Positions 1-13,400 of a stretch of DNA of 64,000 bases are shown one piece after another. Origin of the DNA: Nipponacmea schrenckii (Eukaryota > Mollusca > Gastropoda > Lottiidae). The notes beneath the pieces were generated by a model, which saw nothing but the letters and a program-made list of their open reading frames with translations, did not search any database and was not told where the DNA came from. The position numbers were made by a program, and so were the translations under genes. Numbering within the stretch: the first letter of the stretch is position 1; every line of letters starts with the position of its first letter. Location: assembly GCA_030562195.1 (NCBI GenBank), contig JAUJPP010000003.1:44708602-44772601 (forward strand), read 5' to 3'.

Positions 1-3000
1 TTTTGTGGTGCTAACTTCAGTTCGAATTTGTGATCTCCACTAAACTCACTTAAAATGGGTTAAATGATCGCAGGGAATCAATGGAAAAACTTTCTATAAC
101 CACTAGACAGAACTTTTAGAGCATTGTCTAGAAAATAGTGACATATCCAGAACTGACAAACCACGAAAGTGATTTAAAGAAATTGACAAGAAAGACAATA
201 GCCACTGAAATACCAAGTTGATGTTGAATGTAGATTAAAACAGCGATATGTATATATAGTAAACTCCAACTTACATAGTTCTCAACTCAATGCATTATTA
301 CTCATTATCTATGCCTCTAGTCCAATACTTTATCTACCTCATTCAATCTAAATGGAAATTGAAACCCTAATGTCTGTCAACATCATTATTAGCTTCACTG
401 CTGGAGTGAAAGACAATATAGAAGAAATGGTCATTAGTATTAATGTAAAGTCAATTTGGTCATTGTTATGTTAAATATAGAGTATATTATTAACAAATGA
501 TAGGTGGGGCAGGTAGTCAACAGGGAAAGTAATTGCCGGTTTCAGATTGGAAACATTCAGCTCTATAGAATAAGTTTCACTAATGCTATTCTGATCATCG
601 GAAATAACGAGTTGTCTTAAAACAGAAATTCTTAATTCCATCAATCATAGTTCAAAGGGATTAAAGAAATCAATATCACTGAATAATATATTGAGTAAAT
701 GTTCTCCAAACTAAATCGTATACGGACGGTAATTCTTGATACAATTTTTACAAACGTTTTCTGATCATGCGTGACTCACTAGTAAGTATATTGAAGGACT
801 CGTGATTCCTTGACCTCCATTGAAAGACACACAAATAATTTTTCAGAGTGAATACATCTATTTGAGATCAATATATAAATTTTCTTTACTTCAGAAACAA
901 GAATTTTTTAAATTGCAATATTGTTTAGTTGTTGATTAAAATAATTATCTATCATTGTTGTCCCTTCTGTTGACAAATACTGTGTACTTCCCTTTTCAGC
1001 AGTTCATTGTATAAAGTATTTCATTTTGGAATTTCATTGATTAAAACAGTCTGGTCACTGGGCACAATCCATGAAGGTAATGTAGAAAGAAAAACTCTAT
1101 AGTATTCTATTATAACTTAAGTTGCACACAAAAATTTCTGCCTGTAACAGTGATTTTTAATATTAGAAAATAAGTACCGGTAATGAATTTTTGTCATCAA
1201 TTAAATATTGTTATTTTTTTAACTTTTTACTTTAATCATAATCTTATTGAGAATTAATATATGTAATGGATGCTTTCAACGAGTAATTTTTGGTCATTTG
1301 TATAAAAGGTGATCTTATTTATTATTTATACGTCATGACTAAATGTTGTAAACCTTAAGTTCTTTGCTATTTTCCTAGTGTCAGAAGTAGGTGTTTCAAA
1401 AGACGTGTCAAATAAATAGATTGAGATTCGCATTGAAAATGGGAGCTGTTACACACGTCAGATTTCAAGAAATAAACCTCACACAGCTATAATAAATTTA
1501 AATTTGATCTTCGTTTCAATAAAAAGAATTAAGGAATTGCAAATTATTGCAAAATAATAAACGAGATCATTGACATAGTCTGTAGTGTAGTCGTGTCAGT
1601 AAGAAATTACGTCATTAGTTAAACTATATTTTTCTCCATCGAAATGATTTTGACTTTAAAGATGTCCTCTAAAAGTCAATGATATTGTGGAGACATTATA
1701 TCTATGCTTAATTATCAACCACGACGTGACACACATGAGTTTGATGCCAATTAACATAATATTCTGTTAGAAATTGTCAGTAAGATTCGCTGCTACGTTA
1801 TACTTCTTCTTTTTAGGAAGAACTGTGAATTGGGAACATTGACTCCTTGAACTGTATTCACCTCAAGGGTAACTCTTAATGGCGTATTATGAATATTACG
1901 ATCATCTTTCGATCAGACTACTCCTAAGTGATATATACAATTTATAGATAGTTTTTTTTCTTCCAACCCAAAGCATACCCTTCAAAATCGATTTGATTTC
2001 AAAATTATGATTTTAGATTGATCATGTCGACATTATTGATTTCTTTGTTTCTGACTGATATAACAACTATATGTTCTCTTTTTCTTAGGAAGCCTTTCCA
2101 GGAGCCGTTGTTAACTTTCGACGACAACATCTTAAAGTGAATTATGGTTTTAATACGTCTAATTATAGTCCTTATACCCAAAGGGTACTTGTTCGAATAT
2201 TTTACTTAAGATAAAAATGGTGCTTTTGAAAATGTCTAAACAATCTCGTTGAAGTTCTGGATATAATTTACATGCATCCTGTAAGTATATAGGTACCATT
2301 GTTTGGCAATAGACCTATAAAAATCAAGTAGGTTTGTGGATATTAGATGATATAATAAGGCTTCACACCATAAAAGGTTAGTAAGCTTTTAACCGTCTAC
2401 CAATCTTACAAGACCTTTTGACAAAATTGATAGCCGCCATTTCAATTAAATGGCAATTTTCTAGTAATGTAAAAGAGACGGTCGAAATCTCCTAACTGGC
2501 AACAATTAGTCTACATCAGTAAAGAGGTAATAGATTATAAATGAAATAAGGCCTCGTGTTATTTGATTTTATGTCAACAGATATTTAATTCAATAAAGCT
2601 TTTAACATTAATACTTGAAATGATTCTACAATACTTATAAGATAATGTTTGGATTAATTAGATAATTTCATTTTCAGTCGATTTAGATGTGTTTTCTTGC
2701 AGTGAATTAAAGAATAATAATAAATATACGCATACGCAAGATCTATGCTTTTTCAATAGCGATCGCTTGTAAGGCAAGTTAACATACGTCCACAGCAGAA
2801 GCACCGAATTATACTTTTTCTCATACTAAAGAATTCAGTAACAGATCTCATACAGCTATCACAGTTGTATACTAACCCAGGCTTCTATTGTGCATTTGTT
2901 CGTCAGCTTTTTTATATGTTTGATGAGAGATAGGTGAACAACACGATAATAGTAGAAATTCAACCTTCATTCTACCTCATCAACAAATAGGGTATGTAGT

Positions 3001-3237
3001 CAGCCATTTTTGAAAAACACAATACTACATCAATAGATCAACTTCAACCCATAACAATCTCTAACATCTGTCAATGGTAAGTTCAACAATTAATCAAAGA
3101 GAGCAGACAAATTGTTGATTGTTAAGTGAGAAAACTGGAGAAGAAGTCAGAAAATTCAGAAACTTGGCAGATCAAAATAGAGTTATGGAGGGAGAGATAG
3201 TTGCCTCAAGTCCAGACTCAAATCTAAAACTTACCTA
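1..3237. other. No gene seen
   Basis: AT-rich sequence on both strands without an open frame or motif that I recognise. Confidence 0.5.
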
Positions 3238-4795
3238 GGCCTATTTGGAAAGAAGATTGTATCTATGGAAATAACTCTAAACTTTTGATCAAAAAATCCG
3301 GGTTAATTCTTTTTGAGCAAATTGTTAATTGATCTAGTCCTGATTTTTTGAGAAATTAAGTTCAAACAGAGCTGAAGGGCGAACAAGACATAGTAACACA
3401 GTTTAGGAATGATATATACAAAGAGTGAAACTACACTCTCTTCAAAGACTGATAAAACCAAGCATCACATTCTCCACCATCTTGAAACATTATTTGTATC
3501 ACTATTTTATGTTAAAGCCTAGGTTCTATGTATATACAATACAAGAACAATAAAATAACCATACCGAGCTATGCTTGTTATAAATTAATTTTGTCTAATA
3601 TCGTTTGAAAATATGTAGCTTTATTCTTACCAAATGACATAAGATAACATGATTCGTTTCCCCTTGTCCAGGACAGAAACTCTAACAAACCATTCAATGC
3701 ACCGAACTCAGCACATATCTCAACGTCCTAGGTTTCATTAAAGTCGGATGTGAGATATAGACGTATAGCTGCTATCGATCTTAAAAGAAATATTGACGAC
3801 ATTCAGCAATATCTCAATGCAAATATTCTGAATTTAAGCAGCATACCCTAAAAATGGTAAATTTGTTTCACTATCTTGTTCAGACTATATCAGTATTCCT
3901 GGTGGTTCAGATCTGTCGGTAAAGATTATACTACAAAGATGGCTTGCTTGGTAAAGTAAAACGCCAAAAGCCAAATAATATGTTTTTCATGACAGGAGAT
4001 TCCGCAAAAATCAATGTACATTACCATGATCAATTTATCCATATCAAATGAAGCGGTTTCATCCATATCAAGTAAGAAATGTAAGATCTCTTCTATCTAT
4101 CGTGGTAAGAAACAGACTTATGGTTTGTTTTGACGACATTAAAGGCGCAAGTTAAAGACTATTTAAATGGCAGTTCGCAAAGCTTATAATAGAAACACAG
4201 ATCCAAACAGACCCAACGATGTAATTCTACAGCTTTTGAAGATTTGTCTTAGCCGCAATGATTTCACATTTAATGGTAAAACATATCTACAAACTTCAGC
4301 GTCTCCAAGAGAAATTCACCCCATGTGTATAAGCAGAAAATGATAGTGGCATATTCCAAAAATCAGAACATGCCAATCTTGTTAATAGCAAACTAAATAC
4401 AATCTGTATATAATAGGTATTATACTTCTCGCCCACGAAGGGCGAGTTATTTCTTTTTTTAAATTTCAGATCAGAACTGCAGAAAACTATCCAACAGAAT
4501 ATCCAGTCCCTTTCCCAATTTCTCAATAAAATATTTCTTCCACCCTAGGCCTGAACATCTGGGAAAATCAATCTCTCCCTCCCCTGGGTTGATATCTTAT
4601 TAATTGGCACGAGCGAAGGTCTACTAATCGGATGAGAAATCTATAAAGAAGAATGACACTATGCCATCCATCAATAACTCCCTAATTAAAATAATATTAA
4701 TGTAAAAAAATCTATAACTAACATAAGCATATTTGGATAGAAGATTGTATCTATGGTAATAACTCTAAACTTTTGATCAAAATATCAGGGTTAAT
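3238..4795 (+). repeat. Direct repeat of about 70 bp flanking a Penelope fragment
   Basis: The copies at 3238-3307 and 4726-4795 share AGATTGTATCTATGG, AATAACTCTAAACTTTTGAT and GGGTTAAT. The RT fragment at 4190-4600 lies between them. It may be terminal repeats of the element or a segmental duplication. Confidence 0.55.
4190..4600 (+). pseudogene. Penelope-like element RT fragment
   Basis: About 4225-4300 reads LQLLKICLSRNDFTFNGKTYLQTS, a Penelope-type reverse-transcriptase motif; the first 20 residues alone suffice for the call. It joins directly to the segment (about 4330-4600) that follows the RT copy at 18415-18620. Relative to that copy, about 560 bp in between is missing. Confidence 0.6.
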
Positions 4796-6530
4796 AGTAA
4801 AGGGGTATTACGTGCAAAAATTGAAAACCTCCTTAATGACAAATTTACAGAAAATAATCTGTAAAAATGTTTTATGAGACATATTGTTGTCATTTAGGTT
4901 GATTTTAAACAATTATAATTATTTTTACGTGTAGCCCTTCAGCAATAATTATTGAAATAATATTGTTTGACAGATAGTAAATTGTCATGATAGATCAGTT
5001 TTCACACCATTATCTTTACCCGCAGTTTTATATTCTGATTTGAATTCTGAGCAAATTTTAATTTCATTTTGCCATACCATTTGAGCCAAATGATATTTGT
5101 GATCGTCAGAAATTTTTTTTTTTTCTTATGAGATGACAGAAAATTGTCGCATACAAAAAGATGCCTTATGAAGAATTAATAATTGATCTTTAGAATAGTC
5201 ACATTGTTCTGTCTATACAAAAGGTAATGGGCTTAATATTAAATATGCCGGGCAGGCTGAAAATTGTCACTTTCTTTATAAGTGCATAAAATACAGGATG
5301 AAGCAATGGCTTTATCTTTGCTATCTTAGTACCAAGAATCATTGTATTCAAGTTCAATACTTATGAATTTATATACGTAGGATTTATTAATGAAACCAGA
5401 GTACCAAGGCCTAAAACTTAGATTAGAATGACAGATGAGTTTCAGACTTGTTAACGACGAATGTATGATTGAAATGTGATACTAGGTATTAGGTAAACAG
5501 AAATGATGGCCTGCAACCATTAATCTCATTTAAATTATTCAAACTTTACACTCATGTTACGTTAATGGAAAAATGAAAAATACTTTATGTGTTGTCGTCC
5601 ATTATCTGAAGTATCACAATTTCAAATACAAAAACCTGAATTTTGTCTTCAGGGAATAAACGGAGTTTAAAATCTAGACTTCCTTGATATCACAACTTGT
5701 GTCAATCATCCAGATATTTCTTCTTGGTGAATGAGACGATGAATATTTCCTTGTAAATTATAATTATTAGTACACCATAGCTTAATGAAACTTACAGTTT
5801 TGCGTAAACCGATTATACTGAAATCAAATATTTTGCAGTTCTGTAGAGGCTATCATACCTATCAAGTTAATCCGATTGGATAATAAACAGTGGCCCCATG
5901 TGCTTCAGGCTGTGTATATTAAAGATCCCTGGACAGTTGGAAATCGCAAACAGAGTAGGCTTATGACGTTGTCCTGCTAACATTTTTCTAATTGCACACT
6001 GCATGAAGTTTCCCGTCTCCATTGGACCATAAGGCACAGAAGAGTAGGACGTTATTTCATTTATTCATACCTATTGTAATAAGCTGTAATAATACGATTG
6101 TTTTATTCATAGTTCCAGTTGAATACAAGTTTAAGATTCATAGATTTTTTGAATCATAATATGTCTTACTCCCCCATCTTCCCCCAGTCCCATAACTCCT
6201 GATTCTCCCTCTTGCCAGAATTTCCTTTAGCTACAACCAGATAACATCGAAACCGGCGCAGTCTAAAATCACTACCAAGAGCCTCCAAATCTAACTGTGG
6301 ATATCAAGTTTCAGCAGAATTCGTAGTGCGTAATGCAAATGCTACTGGTTTAGGCAATGCTGTCTCCCTGCTGAGCCAATATCCCGCCCAAACCGGTTAT
6401 ATGAGCATCTGTGGATAAGATCAAATTCAAAATAACATAACAGAAAATCTTTACGAAACGCACTTAATAGGTTCCTAAAACACTGTTCATGGTTATTTTT
6501 CTAATTAACAAAACTGATCAACTGTTCTTT
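4796..6530. other. No gene seen
   Basis: AT-rich, no recognisable coding sequence. The stretch at 5880-6060 is less AT-rich and may be a dispersed repeat, but no second copy lies in the window. Confidence 0.4.
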
Positions 6531-6539
6531 GGGTGTGTG

Positions 6540-7415
6540 TGCTTTCAAATGTTCCAAAGCAGAAAATTTTGAAGAGTCTGCTGGTTACACACCGTTATCA
6601 CCAATTATCATACCCAGAAGACCATTTCTTTTTTTTCCAAACTGAAACTTGGATTGATTCAATGTCAGTCCAGACCTTGATATTGCCTGCATTACCAGTC
6701 CAAGAGCTTCGTCATGCTCCTTTAAATTTTAGCAGTAATAATGAGATCATCATGAATAAGATGAGCTTGAGGGAATTAATATAGGCTTAAGGGCTACATT
6801 CAGTTCACATTGCCCTGGCTTTATTCCCTTGGCAAGTATCGGTATAGTTTTTCATTAGCATGAAAAACAGGAGGAAACGTGAATTAGAATGTAGTTGTAA
6901 TTGCCAAGAAGAAAAGAAAATGGTAGAACTTAAAAATTGGGCTTTGATATCTTCTTGTCTTGGTATAGAGATTAATAGACTGAATAGCTTTATTGACGTT
7001 GCGAGCATCTAAAGTTTCCCAGATTTCACCAGAGGGTTTAGGTGTGATAACAGCACAGGAAATCCAAGGGTCCGGTTGGTTTGTTGGATGTTCTTCTATT
7101 ACATCATTTTTATTATCTCACCAATAGCACGGCACGCTATATTAGGTGAGGAGCTACAGGTCTTGGTGGTATAGTAACAGGTTTGATGCTGGCATCAACA
7201 TGTAGTTTCACTTGATGATGCCGTCAGGATCTTCTGGAACGACATTTTTGAAACGCCATCAGCAGATATATCGATGCTATGTATCGGAAAAAATTTTCTG
7301 CTTGAAATTGATAATTTCAAGTTGCAAAGCTTTTTCTCCGGATAAAATTGGTTCACAGGCACCGAATATAACATGACAGAAGGGGCGGAGAGTCTGCAAC
7401 ACGATCTCAACCATT
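6540..7415 (-). pseudogene. Ty3/Gypsy-type LTR retrotransposon pol remnant
   Basis: Read on the minus strand, 7095-6979 gives EEHPTNQPDPWISCAVITPK, PSGEIWETLDARNVNKAIQ, the start of a Ty3/Gypsy reverse transcriptase. Further along come IHDDLIITAK near 6760 (the YxDD box, with H for Y), then KFQFGK and GMIFGDNGV near 6620-6580 (the usual 'FLG..vs..Gi.p' box). The upstream part near 7200-7400 may be protease or linker. Stops and frame changes are frequent, and no LTRs were found around it. Dead relic. Confidence 0.72.
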
Positions 7416-7479
7416 ACTCAACTTATTATACATTTGTCAAACATGGTTACTGGAGACAGAATCAGTGGCGACTTTTTAG

Positions 7480-10400
7480 CTGAAGCCTGGAAATACACGC
7501 TACTTCGCTTTGTTTGTGAAAGATCAGAAATTTAAATTCATGTAAAAAGACTCTTTTGTTGCCTATATACCTATGCTTATGAAAAAACAAAATATATTCA
7601 GTAATGAAGGTTCCATATGGCAATGTACGGATATCCTGTATATCCACAGATCCTGTTTCCCGCTGTGATATGTTAATTGAATCAAGTTACAAGCCAAGTA
7701 AAATACCATGAGCATTTCTCCGGATCCCTGCTGTGTAAGTCATTAAACAAAAGTAACCATTAGGTACGTATTCAAAAATTATTACATGATGTTTGAAGAC
7801 TGTAAATTCGCATAATGCTGAAAATAAATAAATTATGAATACAAGTTTTATATTTGCTCAATATATCAATTTCTTTCTATTTTTTTTTTATTTTTTTTTT
7901 GCATATATCCTACTTACGGCCCTGTAAAGCAAAGTATTATTATATACCCGAGGGTTCATCTTTCCTCGAGAATTGAATACGGGCATCAAATGGAAAGAAC
8001 CGATATCGACAATTTACAACGTTTTGATGCTGATGCGATGACGTTTTAAAAACCAACAGTTTTAAATCAAAAATGATAGATTCTTAAAACAGATCAAGCA
8101 AAGACTTATTTTTGTCCCTGTCCACGCGAGCAAGTTTTTACCATAGGTACGTATGGACAGGATAGTCTATTTAAGGTGCCCATGTGTTCCCCTAATTGAC
8201 CCCCCCCCCCCATGAAAATATCTATTTTCATTCATTTCCTTACTAAGCATTTAATAAATAACAGAAAAACAACATTTGAGATTTTTGCCGGTTGACTGAT
8301 ATGTATAATGAGAGTAAAGGTAAGAGACTCTTAAACAAGTGCGATATTGACAATTTGTCGAAAAAACAATTTTCAGTTTGACCCTGATTTAGTCAAAATG
8401 CATCAAAATTAGCTTTTGAACGCGACAGAGACTGCATATTTCATCTTATCTGAATAAAATTTGTTATAATTATTTATGTTGATGAGATTTTGGTCAAATT
8501 TGACCCTATGACCCTAATGTTGCAGTTTCAACCTGTGTTAAAACAGAAAATATACGGGTACTTTAAAGTGGACGTATTTTCCTTGGCAACCTTGAAAATA
8601 TTTCAGAAAATAATTGACAACAATCTTATATAGTTTTTCTGAACACGAGCACGTGGTACACGGCGTGACCGAAATGTGTCTAGGCAAATGTTTGATTACA
8701 ACAACAAGGTTATGAATTAGTTATTATATTCTTGATATATTATATGACTATAGATAATAGAATATACAGCACACACTAATTAAAATTCACAATATTGAAT
8801 ATTAAATATCATGAGATACTTTAATAAGTGGGCGTAAAAACGACAATATGGTGATAAATAAATATATAAATATTTTTACATCACACAAGATATGTGAATA
8901 TTCCTCGACTTGATTTTTTACAATAATATACTACGTTTCGGAACACTTAAAGGTAAAGTTAAGAATTAAAATGATTCACAACTAAACCTGTATTAAAAAG
9001 AATATAGATAAATATTTTTAGATTTTAATTTATAGTAAATGTATAAAATGTCGATAAAAATAGGTTTATTGTCCATTAAAATTTAAAATATTGTATGTTA
9101 AATGTACTTACTACTAAAAAAATGACGAAATGAAACAAAGAGTTAATTAACATTTCAAATCCACTATTCTAGATTCATTTCATTTAACATGGCGAATTAT
9201 AATGTTTAACTTAAGATCTAGGTCACTGATTTTATAGGAGACTATCTTCAATAACACAGAAATAAGCCTTATTGACTGAGATTTTTATATCCAAAATGAG
9301 ATGGTCATTGTTTGGGTAAAAGATTATTATTAAAAGATTACTTATATATACTACGGTCTTTCAAAGTTTAACTAACAATAACTTACATGTATATAATCTT
9401 ACAGAATGGATTTATGTAGTAGATTATACACTGTAAAGAGGATAATATTTTTGATCCAACATTGTCAGAAATCAATACTGATACTTGTTTAGCTCTGCTT
9501 ATCATTCCTTCTGTTGGCGAGTTTTAAAGGGCGTTAATCTAATATCCTGTTCTTGTAATGAAAAAATATCTTTTCTAGAAAAGAGGAATAGAGAGTTACA
9601 CAAGTATGCCATGGGTGAAGGTTTTGATTGGAAGAAGAAATATGGAATTGTCCTGTCATAGATAACTAGCAGAAGACTCGATTTGTGGGAATGATCTTAA
9701 CTGAACACTCCAATATAAAAATGATTATAGTTTTATGTCTTATCATAGAATCTGATACATTTGTATAATGCCCAGTAGAGAGGTATTGAAGCTGAAATCT
9801 ACACTGATCTGAGCATTATAGCCATCTGTATTTGTCAGATAAAAGGTTTTCTATTATAATCTAATGGTGATAATGTATTGCATCAAATTTAAGCAGTAAA
9901 CTGTAAGTGAATTTGTTACTCTTTGTATAGTAAGATTAGATCATAATGCCACAAGTAAGTATTAAAACACATATTCCATCCTGTCTGGGTCATTTCCCTC
10001 AGAAAAAAATATAACGGTGAAATAAAATGTCTACAAATGACAAGAAGCAACTTTCGAGGAATAAAATATCAATTAAATATCAAACTTCCTTCATTTGTCT
10101 TTGGTTCTCATTATATACCAGCAAACCACGTTATATTCTAGTTTTGACACACGAATAGAGTTTGTATTTTATGTATTTTATTTTATGATGTGTTCCACCT
10201 GATGCCACACTCTGTACCTTCGACTTTATATACATGCAGCTACTAAGGTTTATGTGGTATCATTTCGGGTTTGTCACTGGTCTTTATTGCTTATACTTAC
10301 TCTTCAAGAACATTACTTTGTCAAGGTTCCTGTTCGCAGAGTCCACAAACCTAATAATAACGAATTACATAAGGTTTTAGTACTGGGTGCATAGGAAAAT

Positions 10401-13400
10401 TGTATTTAATTGCATAGAAATTGTTAAACAATTATGCTGAACAATGAACGCGAAAAGAGAGTGGCTGCTAACTATAACAAAAATCAAAGAGGAAAACGTG
10501 ACAAAGGCGAAAGGTGCAGATTATGGTAATGAAGACGTATGTCGTCCTGTTGGTTGTTTAAAAAGCCCAATTGCATACATTTCAATATCCAACTACGGTA
10601 TCGGATAGCAATTGCCTAACTCGATGCTTTATGATGCTTTTCTGAAGGGTCTTCATGTCAAGTCAAGCAAACTGTGGTTGAGAGTATCAGTATAAATGGT
10701 GTACTGAAAATTAGCAAAGGCCCACTCTGTGTCACATGTTGCTCTAGTTTTTTTTCAGAAAACTCTGCGGCTCGATTTGAATATTTTTCTGACACAATTT
10801 CAAAATTTTAAATCAATCGCCAATTCTAACTCAATCGCCAATTATCTGATCAGGTTGTCTTTATAAAAACTTTGTATATTGACTATAATGCATAAAAAGA
10901 ATCCCCTAAGACGAAAGTGATGCTTGAGCCGTCATCTCAGATTAATTCGTTTTAGCGAAATTTCCGATAAATTTTATCCGATTTGTATCGTTTTGGTGTC
11001 TATCAATACCTTGTTACTTTATCGAAGACCTTTCACAGCATTTTGATTTTCGAATCTAAATTTTTTTATGTCCATTTGAATTTTTTGAAAATTTAAAAGA
11101 CAACTAGTATATTGAGTGACCTTGACCTTCAATGACCTTGAAATTTTCAATGTAGAATGTCCTTGACCTTAGCTATCCATGCCAATATTGGTTGACAAAT
11201 TTTAATTTCGGGTTTTATAGGCATCTTGAAATTTACATTTTTGACTTTGGACGACTGTATCACATTCTCTAACATACACAAAGAGTTGATTCTCTTTCAA
11301 CAATATATGACAAGATTTCTTAATTAAATTTTGATTTTAATTTCGAATGAATTTTTATCTCACTATGTATTCTTACCCATCGACATGGATTTAATAATCA
11401 CCTTTTTTCATTTATGCCTATCTAGGAAAGTTAAATATGGACAACTTTAATGGAGGCATAATTAGAAATTTGATTTCAAGCACATTAGAATGAAATCAAA
11501 CCAGATGTTGTGTGTGATATAATACACGTACTTAATTCTTCAAACAAAAAATAAAAGATTAAATTTTTAATACTAAAACCAGCTGAGAGAAAGGTATTAG
11601 GTACAAAAGGGCCTTCAAATTATGGGTCATATTTTTGATGTCCAAGCACATTGTTGTTCTACTTGTATTTGTAATGAGGACAAGGATAGCATCGATATCA
11701 AATAACGCCATTTCATGTTTCACAGGTTGCAATACACGATTGTGATTACAAAATGTTTAATATCAGCTTGTTGAATTATATTTGTACTCTGCATATACAT
11801 AGATCATAGCCAAGCCCATATTAAGAATATATAAAACTGGCGACGAATATTATTCTTTTTTGTATTTTTCTGCTTTCATAAAGCTAATGCCACGCAATTT
11901 AGATTGTTATGACGAGTAGTAAAGTACGCTCAGCGATGTTGTTCGTTACTAAATGTCCAAAATACAATTTCATTAAAATCTTTACATAATCAATGCCAAA
12001 AACACACCATTGACAACAGACTAAACACAGCTAGAGTATTTCACCTATTTATATGTCATGGAATCAGTTAATCATTGAATCAGATTAAAAGAAAAACTTT
12101 ATTTTCTTCCAGTATAACTGGAAACAAATAAGAGAAGTCTGAAGTCGATGAACAACTGCATATTTTTTTAACGTTGCGAACAAGTAAATAAAAGAAATTA
12201 ATCCTCAATCGCCTTAAGCAATAACTAACAAGAATCACATCTCAACAGAGCACTAAAGTAAACTAAGTTTACTAGGTAATCTGTTTATTGTTTTTTGTTA
12301 TTATTTGCGTGATAGAATTTGAGTTAACTGGAATAAGTCTTGATTCGTTTCAATATGACAAGACATTGCAGTTAATTTGCTATCTACTTATCAGTATACA
12401 TATAGATCTTTTAATCAATACAAGGAACAATGTCTATATATACATGTATAGTTAAATTTACCTGAATGAAGATGTACCTGATTTGTAAACAGACAAGTAT
12501 TCTATTATAATTTTATTTGATAACAAAACGTCTTAACATTGACACTAATTATATCTGTTCATCACACAAAATACATGAACTAAAAAAAACATTCTTTGTA
12601 CCTTGATGAATTTAAATGAAATGTCAAGAATCTTAATCAAATATATTCATATATACACAAAAAAAGACAATGGGTTCTTCTGGAATACCTTATTTATATA
12701 TATTAAAATTTCAGATGAAATCGCTTGCTGCAAGTAAAATTAATTGGTGGCAAATGGTTGTTATAACCAGTCAATTATATTTATATCAATATGTCATCAC
12801 GTCCATTAATATATACCTTTTTGTAATTGATATTTTCAGAATAAACCACTACCGAAGAGTATATTAAAGAGTAAACGCATAGTTTTATAGCTATTAACTT
12901 GAAATCTTCAATAAATTATATAACTGAGATACACTTACCTTCTGTTAAATAGTTAAAAAATAAAACAAGTATAAGAAATCGATGTATAAAAGCTAATAAG
13001 CACTTCATAGTGCATTATTGATTAAGTATGTTGAAATGTAAGTTACAACCCATATCCTCTCTGATACACAAGTAACTGATCACAAGACCTACACATTACA
13101 ATTTCACTATAAATACACGACAGACAAATCTCTCTTATTCCGATTGGCTCCTGACAGTTGTTAGTTAGTTTCTGTAGCAATCAGTTCGTCGTTATCTCAC
13201 CTCGTTAATCCGTCCTTTCTCTAATCATCTATCTGAATTAGAACCTATTTATCCATTCTCAGTACAATGCTTACGGAACCTAGTAAAAGTATCACCAATA
13301 AAGCAATACAAAGCCAGAGTTACACGATACTATCGAGAATCAAATTACGATATTAATTAGGAAAGATATAGGGCTATATAGGACTTAATTATTCATAAGC

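Noticed and set aside
3935..3980. Possible degenerate 3' end of a tandem-core element on the minus strand (AAGATGGCTTGCTTGGTAAAG)
   Set aside because: Too diverged and short to support.
5880..6060. Less AT-rich block resembling a dispersed repeat
   Set aside because: Only one copy in the window, so there is no internal evidence for repetition.
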